DNA of 64,000 nt from Mucilaginibacter segetis. GTDB lineage: Bacteria > Bacteroidota > Bacteroidia > Sphingobacteriales > Sphingobacteriaceae. The stretch is taken from positions 186,001 through 250,000 of the forward strand of contig NZ_JAEHFW010000002.1 of the NCBI RefSeq assembly GCF_016522075.1. Direction: 5' to 3'. Position 1 is the first letter of the stretch; every line of letters starts with the position of its first letter. The position numbers and the translations under genes were made by a program. Positions 8,398 to 15,030 of the stretch are shown here, in pieces. The notes beneath the pieces are model-generated. The model was not told where the DNA came from. It saw only the letters and a program-made list of their open reading frames with translations, and searched no databases.

Positions 8398-8436
8398 CGG
8401 AAGCCCATCGAGGGTTCGAGTCTCTCTTCGGTCACA
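8398..8436 (+). other. isolated tRNA 3'-end-like sequence
   Basis: GAGGG-TTCGAGT-CTCTC at about 8410-8426 forms a 5-bp T arm (one G-U pair) with a canonical seven-base T loop, followed by TTCGGTCACA. I cannot fold a complete cloverleaf around it. It may be a decayed tRNA, an attachment-site remnant, or a degenerate member of the Y-RNA family found downstream of rsr. A separate 10-bp hairpin (GGTCGAAGTT/AACTTCGGCC) lies just upstream, near 8339-8361. Confidence 0.4.
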
Positions 8437-8471
8437 TCAAATAAATAAACTTTTTTCAAAATAATTCCATC

Positions 8472-8509
8472 TGCGCAAATACACTGCGCAGTGCCCCTGT
8501 TTCTTTGTA
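8472..8509 (+). promoter_or_regulatory. rsr promoter with operator-like repeat
   Basis: TGCGCA (8472-8477) and TGCGCA (8485-8490) are separated by AATACAC, with CTTTGTA at 8503-8509. The repeats, the 7-base spacer and the 12-base gap match the rtcB promoter at 4325-4362, while the surrounding sequence differs. This is strong evidence for one regulator controlling both genes, with the adjacent WYL protein as first candidate (inference). The rsr start codon follows 27 bases later. Confidence 0.7.
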
Positions 8510-8536
8510 TCAACATTAAGAAAATAAAGGAGGTAA

Positions 8537-10123
8537 ATGATGAAATTCAACCTGTTAAGCAAATTAAAAACCCAGACCGTTAACTACGCAGGCGCTAAGG
8601 CGTTTACCCTGTCACCAGAAATGGAACTGTACACCGCCGTGGTTACCTGGAGCTTAAACGACTCTTTTTATGAAAAAGATGAGGTGCGTTTAGCGCGCTT
8701 GCAAAAACTAATTACCGCGTGCGACCCTTTGTTTGTGGGTAAACTGGCTGTATATGCCCGCACCAAAATGTATATGCGTTCGGTACCGCTGGTGCTGGTT
8801 GCCGAATTGGCTAAGCTGCACTCGGGCGACGATTTGGTCGCCCGGGTTACCGATGGCGTAATAGGCCGTGCCGATGAGATCACTGAATTGCTGGCTTGCT
8901 ACGAATTACTGAACAAGCGTAAAGGCACTAAAAAGCTGAACCGCCTGAGCAAGCAATTGCAAAAAGGTTTGAGCACGGCGTTCAACCGTTTTGACGAGTA
9001 CCAGTTTGGTAAATACAACCGCGACGGCGCTATCAAACTGCGCGATGCCTTGTTTTTGGTTCACCCTAAAGCAAAGGACGAATTGCAGCAGGTACTATTC
9101 AACAAAATAGTGAACGGAGACCTGCAAACTCCTTACACCTGGGAAACGGAGCTATCAGCATTAGGTCAGCTGAATTTTGACAGCGACGAGGCCAAGGCCG
9201 AAGCGTTCCGCGCTAAGTGGGAAGAACTGATAGACAGCGGCAAGCTGGGCTACATGGCCCTGCTGCGTAACCTGCGCAACATACAGGAGGCTGGCGTAAG
9301 CTATACGCACTTTGAAAAAGTGTGCGCCCGTTTAGCCAATGCGGATAAGGTTGCTAAGGCAAAACAGTTCCCGTTCCGTTATTTGGCGGCATATAGGGAG
9401 TTGATAAACCCGGTTACCACAGTGCCCGCGCAGAGCGTAGTTAAAAAGCTGACCGCTTTAATGCAGGGCCAAAACAAAGGTTACACCGGCCAGTTGCTGG
9501 ATGCTTTGGAAAAAGCCGTACAGACAAGCGCCGCCAACATAAAAGGGTTTGACGGTGAAACCCGTGTGCTGTTAGCGTGCGACGTTTCGGGATCGATGCA
9601 GGTACCGGTATCGGCCAAAAGCAAGATACTGTTGTACGATGTGGGTTTAATGCTGGCCATGCTGCTGCAAAGTCGTTGTAAAAACGTGGAGGTAGGTATG
9701 TTTGGTGATAAGTGGAAAACCATAGCTGTACCACGTAATAACATCTTAGGTAACGTACAGGAGTTTTATCGCCGCGAGGGCGAGGTGGGTTACGCCACCA
9801 ATGGCTACCTGGTTATCAAGGATATATTACAGCGCAAGGTGCAGATGGACAAGATAATGTTATTTACCGACTGCCAGCTATGGAACAGCCATACCAATAG
9901 CGCACTGGACATACAAACCCTGTGGTTGCGCTACAAGGCGGAGGTAACGCCAAATGCAAAACTCTACCTGTTTGACCTGAAAGGATACGGACAAACGCCA
10001 TTGCAGGTATTGCGCAATGATGTTTACCTGGTAGCCGGCTGGAGCGACAAAGTTTTTGAGGTGTTAGCTGCTTTGGAAAACGGAGGCTCGGCTCTGGATG
10101 CTATTAACAACATAGAATTGTAA
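8537..10123 (+). CDS. rsr: Ro60/Rsr-type TROVE domain protein
   Basis: This 528-residue homologue of the Ro60 autoantigen and bacterial Rsr has a TROVE (HEAT-like ring) domain at about residues 15-330 and a von Willebrand A domain at about 340-500. ACDVSGSM (347-354) gives an intact MIDAS DxSxS (Asp349, Ser351, Ser353). Ro proteins bind Y RNAs on the outside of the ring and the ends of misfolded RNAs in the cavity; in Deinococcus a Y RNA tethers Rsr to PNPase (family knowledge). Start: MMKFNLL, so either of two adjacent ATG codons may serve, both preceded by AAGGAGG, a strong Shine-Dalgarno unusual for this genome. A hairpin follows the stop, then the Y-RNA-like array. Confidence 0.95.
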   Translation: MMKFNLLSKLKTQTVNYAGAKAFTLSPEMELYTAVVTWSLNDSFYEKDEVRLARLQKLITACDPLFVGKLAVYARTKMYMRSVPLVLVAELAKLHSGDDLVARVTDGVIGRADEITELLACYELLNKRKGTKKLNRLSKQLQKGLSTAFNRFDEYQFGKYNRDGAIKLRDALFLVHPKAKDELQQVLFNKIVNGDLQTPYTWETELSALGQLNFDSDEAKAEAFRAKWEELIDSGKLGYMALLRNLRNIQEAGVSYTHFEKVCARLANADKVAKAKQFPFRYLAAYRELINPVTTVPAQSVVKKLTALMQGQNKGYTGQLLDALEKAVQTSAANIKGFDGETRVLLACDVSGSMQVPVSAKSKILLYDVGLMLAMLLQSRCKNVEVGMFGDKWKTIAVPRNNILGNVQEFYRREGEVGYATNGYLVIKDILQRKVQMDKIMLFTDCQLWNSHTNSALDIQTLWLRYKAEVTPNAKLYLFDLKGYGQTPLQVLRNDVYLVAGWSDKVFEVLAALENGGSALDAINNIEL

Positions 10124-10128
10124 AACAA

Positions 10129-10157
10129 GTATGGGGAAGCTAACGCCCCATACTTTT
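10129..10157 (+). terminator. hairpin after rsr
   Basis: GTATGGGG and CCCCATAC pair perfectly over 8 bp around a short loop and are followed by TTTT. It may terminate rsr transcription or act as a partial terminator or processing site before the RNA array, which starts only 16 bases later. Confidence 0.6.
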
Positions 10158-10172
10158 AAAAGAAATTAAAAA

Positions 10173-10300
10173 ACAAGGATGCCGTAGACATGGGTTACTT
10201 CGGTCACTGGTTAGGGGGAAATGGCATTGTAATAAATTTACAATGTGGGTTCGAATCCCAAAGCAATTTCCTCACTCCTGTGTCGCCCGTTGCTCCTTGT
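10173..10300 (+). ncRNA. Y-RNA-like unit 1 (type A)
   Basis: The ends pair as ACAAGGA/TCCTTGT. After the closing stem come the conserved GATGCCGTAG and TACTTCG motifs on the 5' side, with CGTTGCTCC on the 3' side. The interior holds an 8-bp stem (10215-10222 with 10266-10273), a 7-bp hairpin with a 7-base loop (10225-10245) and a T arm TGGG-TTCGAAT-CCCA (10246-10260). In this type the T arm comes after the hairpin, in normal tRNA order. Known bacterial Y RNAs near rsr genes carry tRNA-like modules (family knowledge). Confidence 0.75.
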
Positions 10301-10309
10301 AAGAAAATT

Positions 10310-10443
10310 AAAAAGGTGTTGTAAATAAGTGTTACTTCGATTTCCAAAACTGAGGCCGCCGGTTCGAGTCCGGCCCTTGAAAAAGGTAGCTCAGACGGTT
10401 AGAGCGCAGCGAAAAAACACACTTATTACCTGTTACCCTTTTT
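10310..10443 (+). ncRNA. Y-RNA-like unit 2 (type B, permuted tRNA-like)
   Basis: The ends pair AAAAAGG/CCTTTTT, and an inner 9-bp stem AATAAGTGT/ACACTTATT follows. The interior is a clear circularly permuted tRNA module: a T arm GCCGG-TTCGAGT-CCGGC (10358-10374), then CCTT-GAAA-AAGG (10375-10386) as an acceptor-like stem capped by a GNRA tetraloop, then a D arm GCTC/GAGC (10389-10405) with GG in the loop. The D arm thus follows the T arm. This is the best-preserved module in the array. Confidence 0.8.
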
Positions 10444-10461
10444 ATAAAAGAAATTAAAAAC

Positions 10462-10586
10462 ATAAGGATGCCGTAGAAACGGGTTACTTCGCTCATGAAG
10501 GGGGTGGGCAGTGTGGCGCAAGTTATGCTGGAGGTTCGAGTCCTCACAAGCGAGCCCCCGGCCCGCGTTCGCCTATTGCTCCTTAT
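10462..10586 (+). ncRNA. Y-RNA-like unit 3 (type A)
   Basis: The ends pair ATAAGGA/TCCTTAT, and GATGCCGTAG, GGGTTACTTCG and TATTGCTCC match unit 1. Inside, GGGGG pairs with CCCCC, and a 9-bp hairpin with several G-U pairs is closed by a GCAA tetraloop (CAGTGTGGC/GTTATGCTG). A T arm GAGG-TTCGAGT-CCTC follows. The order is hairpin and then T arm, as in units 1 and 6. Confidence 0.75.
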
Positions 10587-10592
10587 AAAAAT

Positions 10593-10768
10593 AAAAGAAG
10601 GTGTCGTAAATAAGTCTTACTTCGATTGGACGCTGGGGTTGGCGGTTCGAACTATCTCTTGAGCGGGAACGCGTAGAAATAGGGCGTGCGAAAAATCCGT
10701 CCCCGTAAGGGTAGCTCAACTGGATAGAGCACAGTGCAGATTGGCTTATTGCTTTTTACCCTTCTTTT
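10593..10768 (+). ncRNA. Y-RNA-like unit 4 (type B, enlarged)
   Basis: The ends pair AAAAGAAGG/CCTTCTTTT perfectly, and AATAAGTC pairs with GGCTTATT inside. A canonical D arm (GCTC/GAGC at 10714-10730, loop AACTGGATA) follows a CCC-CGTAA-GGG cap, as in unit 2. The T-arm region is longer and degenerate: GGCGGTTCGAACTATC has a T-loop-like core but poor pairing. At 176 bases it is the largest unit and may contain an insertion. Confidence 0.65.
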
Positions 10769-10785
10769 TAAAGAAATTGAAAATA

Positions 10786-10918
10786 TTAAGGTGCCGTAAA
10801 TAAGTGTTACTTCGGTTAGAACATCCGCCAAAAGCGGAAGGACGTTGGTTCAAATCCAGCCAGTGATTAATTTCACAAGTAGTTCAGTAAAAACACACTT
10901 GTTGCTTTTAGCCCTTTT
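10786..10918 (+). ncRNA. Y-RNA-like unit 5 (type B)
   Basis: The outer stem is weak (AAGG/CCTT), but AATAAGTGT/ACACTTGTT and GTGCCGTAA ... TACTTCG mark it as a type B member. The interior has a hairpin TCCGC/GCGGA, a T arm GTTGG-TTCAAAT-CCAGC, a capped stem GTGA/TCAC, and then a D-like AAGTAGTTCAG. The order again places the D-like element after the T arm. The outer boundaries are approximate. Confidence 0.65.
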
Positions 10919-10925
10919 TAAACAT

Positions 10926-11025
10926 AATGAAAGATGCCGTAGTCGGGTGATACTTCGCTGGTGAAACCGCGTAAGCGGTAGGGTTCGACTCCCATAATAC
11001 ACCTGCCGGTTGTTGCTCTTTCATT
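10926..11025 (+). ncRNA. Y-RNA-like unit 6 (type A, minimal)
   Basis: The ends pair AATGAAAGA/TCTTTCATT over 9 bp. The conserved GATGCCGTAG, TACTTCG and TTGCTC motifs are present. The interior is compact: GGTG/CACC encloses ACCGC-GTAA-GCGGT and a T arm GGG-TTCGACT-CCC. At 100 bases it is the shortest unit and the clearest view of the type A plan. Confidence 0.75.
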
Positions 11026-11067
11026 GTTTAAATAAAAAAATCAATTTAATGTCCGAATTAAAATAAG

Positions 11068-11102
11068 AAATCCTGTAAGTAGCTAACTTACAGGATTTTA
11101 TT
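11068..11102 (+). terminator. strong terminator ending the RNA array
   Basis: A perfect stem AAATCCTGTAAGT/ACTTACAGGATTT around the loop AGCTA is followed by TATTT. It stands 43 bases after unit 6. With no other hairpin of this strength between units 1 and 6, the array is probably one precursor transcript ending here. Confidence 0.75.
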
Positions 11103-11112
11103 TATTTTAAAT

Positions 11113-11133
11113 GTAGCCGTTGGGGAATCGAAC
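11113..11133 (-). other. partial copy of the tRNA-Glu 3' end (att-like)
   Basis: GTAGCC-GT-GGGGAATCGAAC at this site matches the 3' end of tRNA-Glu at 13008-13029 apart from one deleted base and one substitution. A truncated integrase lies between the two copies. This fits the far attachment site of an element integrated into tRNA-Glu. Confidence 0.6.
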
Positions 11134-11136
11134 ACG

Positions 11137-12075
11137 ATGAAAAACCTATTGACTTACAATACTTTATATGGTTTTCGATATATTATGCACCGACTTACTA
11201 ACCACTTTTTTGATGCAGATTTAATACAAATCTTACACTTCAAAAATACGAAATTTCGTATATCTTGCAGACTAATGAAACAGGAAAGTTTAGAATTGGT
11301 TATTCTTTTTAAAGAAGATAGCTTGCACTCAAAAAACTTACTCGAATACTTTGACAAAGAAGTTAACGATGTATTTGACATTAAATTCGATGAGATCTCG
11401 TATTCTTTAAAAGTTAAAAGTGCCATGCGCGGCAAAACTCTGAAATATAAAGAGGCTAATATTGTCAAATTCATTTCTGAGTTGCCCAATAATTTTAATG
11501 GTGGTGGATTTGAGCTCTTAAGTTATTTGCCGAATTTTAAATACAAATCAGTAGATGTAAGATTATCCGTTTCCTATAGTCCAAATTTGTATGATAGGCG
11601 TAGTTTTATTACGATTACCCTGAACAAGGATTTTTTTTATGCTTGCATCAATAATAATAAGTTAATTGCCTTTTATGTTCGAGTGATAGCTTTCTTGAAA
11701 TCATTAGATAAAAAAATAACATACGGGTTTATATTTTGTATGGCAAATGAGAAATTCCCAGCCTTCTTTGCAGTAGGCACAGGCAATTATAATTTGACCA
11801 AAGAGGAACAATCAGAGCTGCAAATTTGGGCGGAACGAATGTCGGAATCCGATGGCAAGATTTGGAGAGTATTTTGGGGAAACTTAATTACAACTAAACA
11901 CTTAACCGCTGGTGCTTCAATTGCCAAGATAAAGGAAATTGTCGGAAATGAGAACCTTTATCAGATCGATGACCGTACTAGTTTTTTTAATCTCCCTGAT
12001 AATAATATAGCATACGGTTATGAGAAGAAAAAAATCAAAGGAAAATTACGGAATTTAGTAAACTCATTAACTTAA
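11137..12075 (+). CDS. hypothetical protein, cargo of the tRNA-Glu element
   Basis: This 312-residue, AT-rich soluble protein is encoded inside the putative decayed element between the att-like site and tRNA-Glu. The ATG at 11137 lies just after the att-like sequence; an ATG 16 codons later (MHRLTNHFF) is an equally plausible start. The protein has no signal peptide or membrane segment, and its C-terminus is basic (GYEKKKIKGKLRNLVNSL). I do not recognise the family. Its base composition resembles that of the cassette genes after rtcB more than the chromosomal genes, suggesting acquisition (inference). Confidence 0.55.
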   Translation: MKNLLTYNTLYGFRYIMHRLTNHFFDADLIQILHFKNTKFRISCRLMKQESLELVILFKEDSLHSKNLLEYFDKEVNDVFDIKFDEISYSLKVKSAMRGKTLKYKEANIVKFISELPNNFNGGGFELLSYLPNFKYKSVDVRLSVSYSPNLYDRRSFITITLNKDFFYACINNNKLIAFYVRVIAFLKSLDKKITYGFIFCMANEKFPAFFAVGTGNYNLTKEEQSELQIWAERMSESDGKIWRVFWGNLITTKHLTAGASIAKIKEIVGNENLYQIDDRTSFFNLPDNNIAYGYEKKKIKGKLRNLVNSLT

Positions 12076-12370
12076 ATGATATTCGCAGATTTGGCTAATC
12101 AGCTGGTGTTAAAATAAAAATAAGTTAAGAGGTTGGCAAGCGGCAAACTAAAGTTTATTTAACATAACTATTCGATTAAATAATTATCTAAATATTGATT
12201 TTGGCGATAAGTTTTAGTAAACAATACTTGAAGGTTTTTCTGTTTTGAAGAATATTATCTGAATTCCTTGTTTACTGGAGATTCCGGGAGGCTTGACCAT
12301 GCAATTCCGTAGGCTTTAGAGCACCGATTTGTGTACTCGGTTCTTCCAAGTCATTTGTTTCAGTCAATAA

Positions 12371-12760
12371 ATTAGCCTGGTCAAAGTGTTGCAGAATCGA
12401 TTTTTTACATTCTCGGAATGAGGTGGTCAATGGCCTCGGAATTTCCATTTTTGATTCTTTCCTGTGAACTGATTCTGCAAACTTTCAGTTGTTACTTGCT
12501 GGTTCGTATCAATTAATACCTGATGCGCATTCCGAAGTTTGGTTTGCAGACTATCAAGATAGTTGTTAATTGACTTGATTTGTTCTTTGGTTCCTATTGC
12601 ACGTCCTGCGTGTTTGTTCCATTTAGCCGGATCACAATCGCGTCCTACGGATATATCCGCGCGTTTACCACTAACTGTGATGCGCATGTAGATGGGCATT
12701 GCACCCCCTTTGTAGTTTTTTTTGTTTTCTGATGTAGAAAAGCAGATGGAAATTACTCAT
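12371..12760 (-). pseudogene. broken tyrosine-recombinase (integrase) N-terminal part
   Basis: The open part (12427-12699) reads MPIYMRITVSGKRADISVG and later CDPAKWNKHAG, the Arm-type DNA-binding N-terminus of Bacteroidota phage-type integrases. Another frame starting at the ATG 12758-12760 gives MSNFHLLFYIRKQKK, the usual extreme N-terminus, joined by a one-base slip in a run of eight A/T (about 12716-12723). Downstream, ILQHFDQANL in a further frame (about 12371-12400) resembles the next segment. The catalytic domain is missing. This is a relic of the enzyme that inserted the element at tRNA-Glu. Confidence 0.8.
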
Positions 12761-12857
12761 AATTACAAGCTTAAAAGTTAAACAAAAGTAAGTTTGTAGC
12801 CTGCTTTTATCAAGATGTTCACTCGCTGAACATGTTGATAATCAATTTGTTATAAGC

Positions 12858-12900
12858 AATTCGGTGCGTGGTTATTTTCCATTTGGTTACGCACCGAATT
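12858..12900. repeat. 12-bp inverted repeat near tRNA-Glu
   Basis: AATTCGGTGCGT (12858-12869) and ACGCACCGAATT (12889-12900) are perfect inverted copies 19 bases apart. They lie between the integrase relic and tRNA-Glu, where an integrase or excisionase binding site could be expected (inference). There is no U-run, so this is not an ordinary terminator. Confidence 0.55.
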
Positions 12901-12951
12901 ACGCTCATTTTGTTGCGTTTTGGTGCATAATATGGTGTTTTGATGCTAACA

Positions 12952-12986
12952 AAAAACCCTGCAATCTTTTGATTTGCAGGGTTTTA
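12952..12986 (-). terminator. terminator downstream of tRNA-Glu
   Basis: AAAACCCTGCAA and TTGCAGGGTTTT flank a short loop, giving a strong bidirectional hairpin with A/T runs on both sides. It lies just beyond the 3' end of tRNA-Glu on the minus strand. Confidence 0.7.
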
Positions 12987-13008
12987 GCACCTTTTGGTAT
13001 TGTTTTAG

Positions 13009-13080
13009 TAGCCCGTAGGGGAATCGAACCCCTGTTTCTAGAATGAAAATCTAACGTCCTAACCCCTAGACGAACGGGCC
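13009..13080 (-). tRNA. tRNA-Glu (TTC)
   Basis: On the minus strand the gene begins GGCCCGTTCG and folds into a full cloverleaf: acceptor GGCCCGT/ACGGGCT (terminal G-U), D loop with AGGGGTTAG, anticodon loop TTTTCAT giving anticodon TTC, and a T arm GGGGTTCGATTCCCC. It is 72 bases without an encoded CCA. The 3' end is partly duplicated at 11113-11133, and an integrase relic lies between. Confidence 0.95.
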
Positions 13081-13167
13081 ATTTTTTCAGGGACAAGTTC
13101 AAATTTTGTTGTTTTAAGTTGCCTTTAAACCCTTTGTTTAAACTTTGTTCCCCTTATTTTGGGATTG

Positions 13168-13175
13168 CAAAGATA
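13168..13175 (-). promoter_or_regulatory. -7 box of tRNA-Glu promoter
   Basis: TATCTTTG on the minus strand is an exact TAnnTTTG -7 element of Bacteroidota, about 90 bases upstream of tRNA-Glu. No clear -33 TTG is seen in the A/T-rich stretch upstream. Confidence 0.5.
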
Positions 13176-13307
13176 TACGTTTCCACATAAATTAAAAATA
13201 AACTTTTAAAAAAAATTATTTGTGCCCGCTTTTGGTAGTTTATCTGCTTACCCCTTAGCCTAAATATTACCTCTGCCAAACAAAAAATGCGTTGGTTTAT
13301 TTATTAA

Positions 13308-13631
13308 ATGCAACCTATATCGATACCTTTATATAAACCCATGCCTGATATGAAAGCGATTTGGAATAACCGTATAATTGCCGAAAGCAACGATACCATT
13401 GTAGTTGAACATAATCATTACTTCCCTAAGCAAAGTGTAAAGGCGGAGTTTTTAAAACCATCTGCTACGCATACCACCTGCCCATGGAAAGGTTTAGCAT
13501 CTTACTATTCACTTAATGTTGATGGCAAACAAAATCCGGATGCTGCATGGTATTATCCCGCGCCAAAACCCGCGGCCGAAAACATTACCAATTATATCGC
13601 TTTCTGGAAAGGTGTACAAATAACTGAATAA
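13308..13631 (+). CDS. DUF427 domain protein
   Basis: This 107-residue cytoplasmic protein has the DUF427 pattern: KAIWNNRIIAESNDTIVVE, a NHYFPKQSV segment, THTTCPWKGLASYYSL and AAWYYPAP. The biochemical role of the family is not established. It ends one base before the flavoprotein gene, so it is the first gene of the operon that continues to egtD. Its presence there suggests a link to thiol or redox metabolism, but nothing in the sequence proves it. Confidence 0.85.
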   Translation: MQPISIPLYKPMPDMKAIWNNRIIAESNDTIVVEHNHYFPKQSVKAEFLKPSATHTTCPWKGLASYYSLNVDGKQNPDAAWYYPAPKPAAENITNYIAFWKGVQITE

Positions 13632-13632
13632 T

Positions 13633-15021
13633 ATGAAGCAATACGACGCGATAGTTATCGGATCAGGGCAGGCAGGCTCACCTCTTGCCAAAAAGCTGGC
13701 CAACGCGGGCAAAAAAACCTTGCTGGTCGAAAAACGATTTATCGGCGGCACATGCGTTAACGATGGCTGCACGCCAACAAAAACCATGGTAGCCAGTGCA
13801 CGGCTCGCCTATCTGGGCCAACGCTGTAATGATATGGGTGTTAAAATTAAAGGCTATACGGTTAATATGCCGCAGGTTAAAAAGCATAAGGATGGTATTG
13901 TGCTTAAATCCCGCAATGGCGGACAGGAAGCTATCGAAAAAACAAAGAACCTGGATCTTATATTTGGCGAGGCAGTATTTATTGATAACAAAACAATAGA
14001 TGTAAACCCAAAAAAAGGTAAAAACATGCAGTTTAAAGCTGATCTTATTTTCATTAACACGGGTTGCAAACCCTATATCCCGGATAATATTGAAGGACTG
14101 GATGGCATTGAATACCTTACCTCTACATCTATTATGGAATTAGATAAAGCGCCCGAGCATCTGCTTGTTATTGGTGGTAATTACATAGGGTTAGAGTTTG
14201 GGCAGATGTTTGCCCGCTTTGGTAGTAAGATTACCATCCTGGAAAGATCGGGCCATATCCTTCCCCGCGAGGATAATGACATTGCTTTAGAAGTTACCCG
14301 CATACTTGAGCAGGAGAAGATCAAAATACATACAGGCGCCAGTCTTTCCAAAGTAAAACAAAAAGTTGGTGGAAAAATAACCGCATATTTCACCGTAGGT
14401 GATCAGGAAAAAAAGATCAAGTGCTCACATATATTATTAGCAGTTGGGCGTACACCGCAAACAGTATCGCTCGGATTAGATAAAACAGGAGTTGCTACCG
14501 ACGATAAAGGGTACATAAAGGTCAACAATAAACTGGAAACCAATGTAAAGGGGATATACGCTTTAGGTGATGTAAAGGGCGGCCCTGCATTTACCCATAT
14601 ATCCTATAACGATTATACGATAGTTTACCGCAACCTAATAGAAAAGAAAAACCTGAGTATTAAGGACAGACCCGTTCCTTACTGTATGTTTACCGATCCG
14701 GAATTGGGACGTATAGGAATTACAGAAACCGAAGCTAAAAAACAGGGGTTAAATATAAAAGTGGCTAAATTGCCTATGGCGCATGTGGCCAGGGCAATTG
14801 AAACCGGCGATACCCGTGGTGTAATGAAAGCGGTGGTTGATGCAGACACTAAACAAATATTAGGCGTTGCCATAGTGGGGAGCGAGGGCGGCGAGATCAT
14901 GTCGGTATTGCAAATGGCCATGATGGGAAAGATAACTTATGAGCAGATCCGCTATTGCGTGTTCGCGCATCCAACTTTTTCCGAATCGTTAAATAACCTT
15001 TTTATGGCTATTGAGGATTAA
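13633..15021 (+). CDS. pyridine nucleotide-disulfide oxidoreductase
   Basis: This 462-residue class I flavoprotein reductase has an N-terminal FAD motif (VIGSGQAGSPLAKKLA), redox-active cysteines Cys41 and Cys46 in GGTCVNDGCTPTK, a second dinucleotide motif (VIGGNYIGLEFG, about 178-189), the ALGDVKGG FAD segment and the C-terminal catalytic HPTFSE. It lacks the C-terminal cysteine pair and the N-terminal metal-binding domain of true mercuric reductases. Database names such as mercuric reductase would therefore be misleading. Its place before egtUV-like and egtBD genes suggests that the substrate could be an oxidised thiol (inference). Confidence 0.88.
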   Translation: MKQYDAIVIGSGQAGSPLAKKLANAGKKTLLVEKRFIGGTCVNDGCTPTKTMVASARLAYLGQRCNDMGVKIKGYTVNMPQVKKHKDGIVLKSRNGGQEAIEKTKNLDLIFGEAVFIDNKTIDVNPKKGKNMQFKADLIFINTGCKPYIPDNIEGLDGIEYLTSTSIMELDKAPEHLLVIGGNYIGLEFGQMFARFGSKITILERSGHILPREDNDIALEVTRILEQEKIKIHTGASLSKVKQKVGGKITAYFTVGDQEKKIKCSHILLAVGRTPQTVSLGLDKTGVATDDKGYIKVNNKLETNVKGIYALGDVKGGPAFTHISYNDYTIVYRNLIEKKNLSIKDRPVPYCMFTDPELGRIGITETEAKKQGLNIKVAKLPMAHVARAIETGDTRGVMKAVVDADTKQILGVAIVGSEGGEIMSVLQMAMMGKITYEQIRYCVFAHPTFSESLNNLFMAIED

Positions 15022-15030
15022 CACTGATTT

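Noticed and set aside
10332..10547. 71-codon minus-strand open frame
   Set aside because: It runs antisense through two Y-RNA-like units; its coding appearance comes from the conserved stems and T arms.
10173..11025. Repetitive array as a possible CRISPR or as a tRNA gene cluster
   Set aside because: Units are 100-176 bases, imperfect, each with its own self-complementary ends. There are no uniform short repeats or unique spacers and no cas genes. None of the units folds as a normal tRNA with a proper 3' end and full D and anticodon arms.
12864..13046. 60-codon plus-strand open frame over the tRNA-Glu 3' end
   Set aside because: It overlaps the inverted repeat, terminator and tRNA gene and has no protein-like pattern.
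13633..15021. Mercuric reductase
   Set aside because: It lacks the N-terminal metal-binding domain and the C-terminal cysteine pair, and no mer genes are nearby; only the general disulfide-reductase call is supported.
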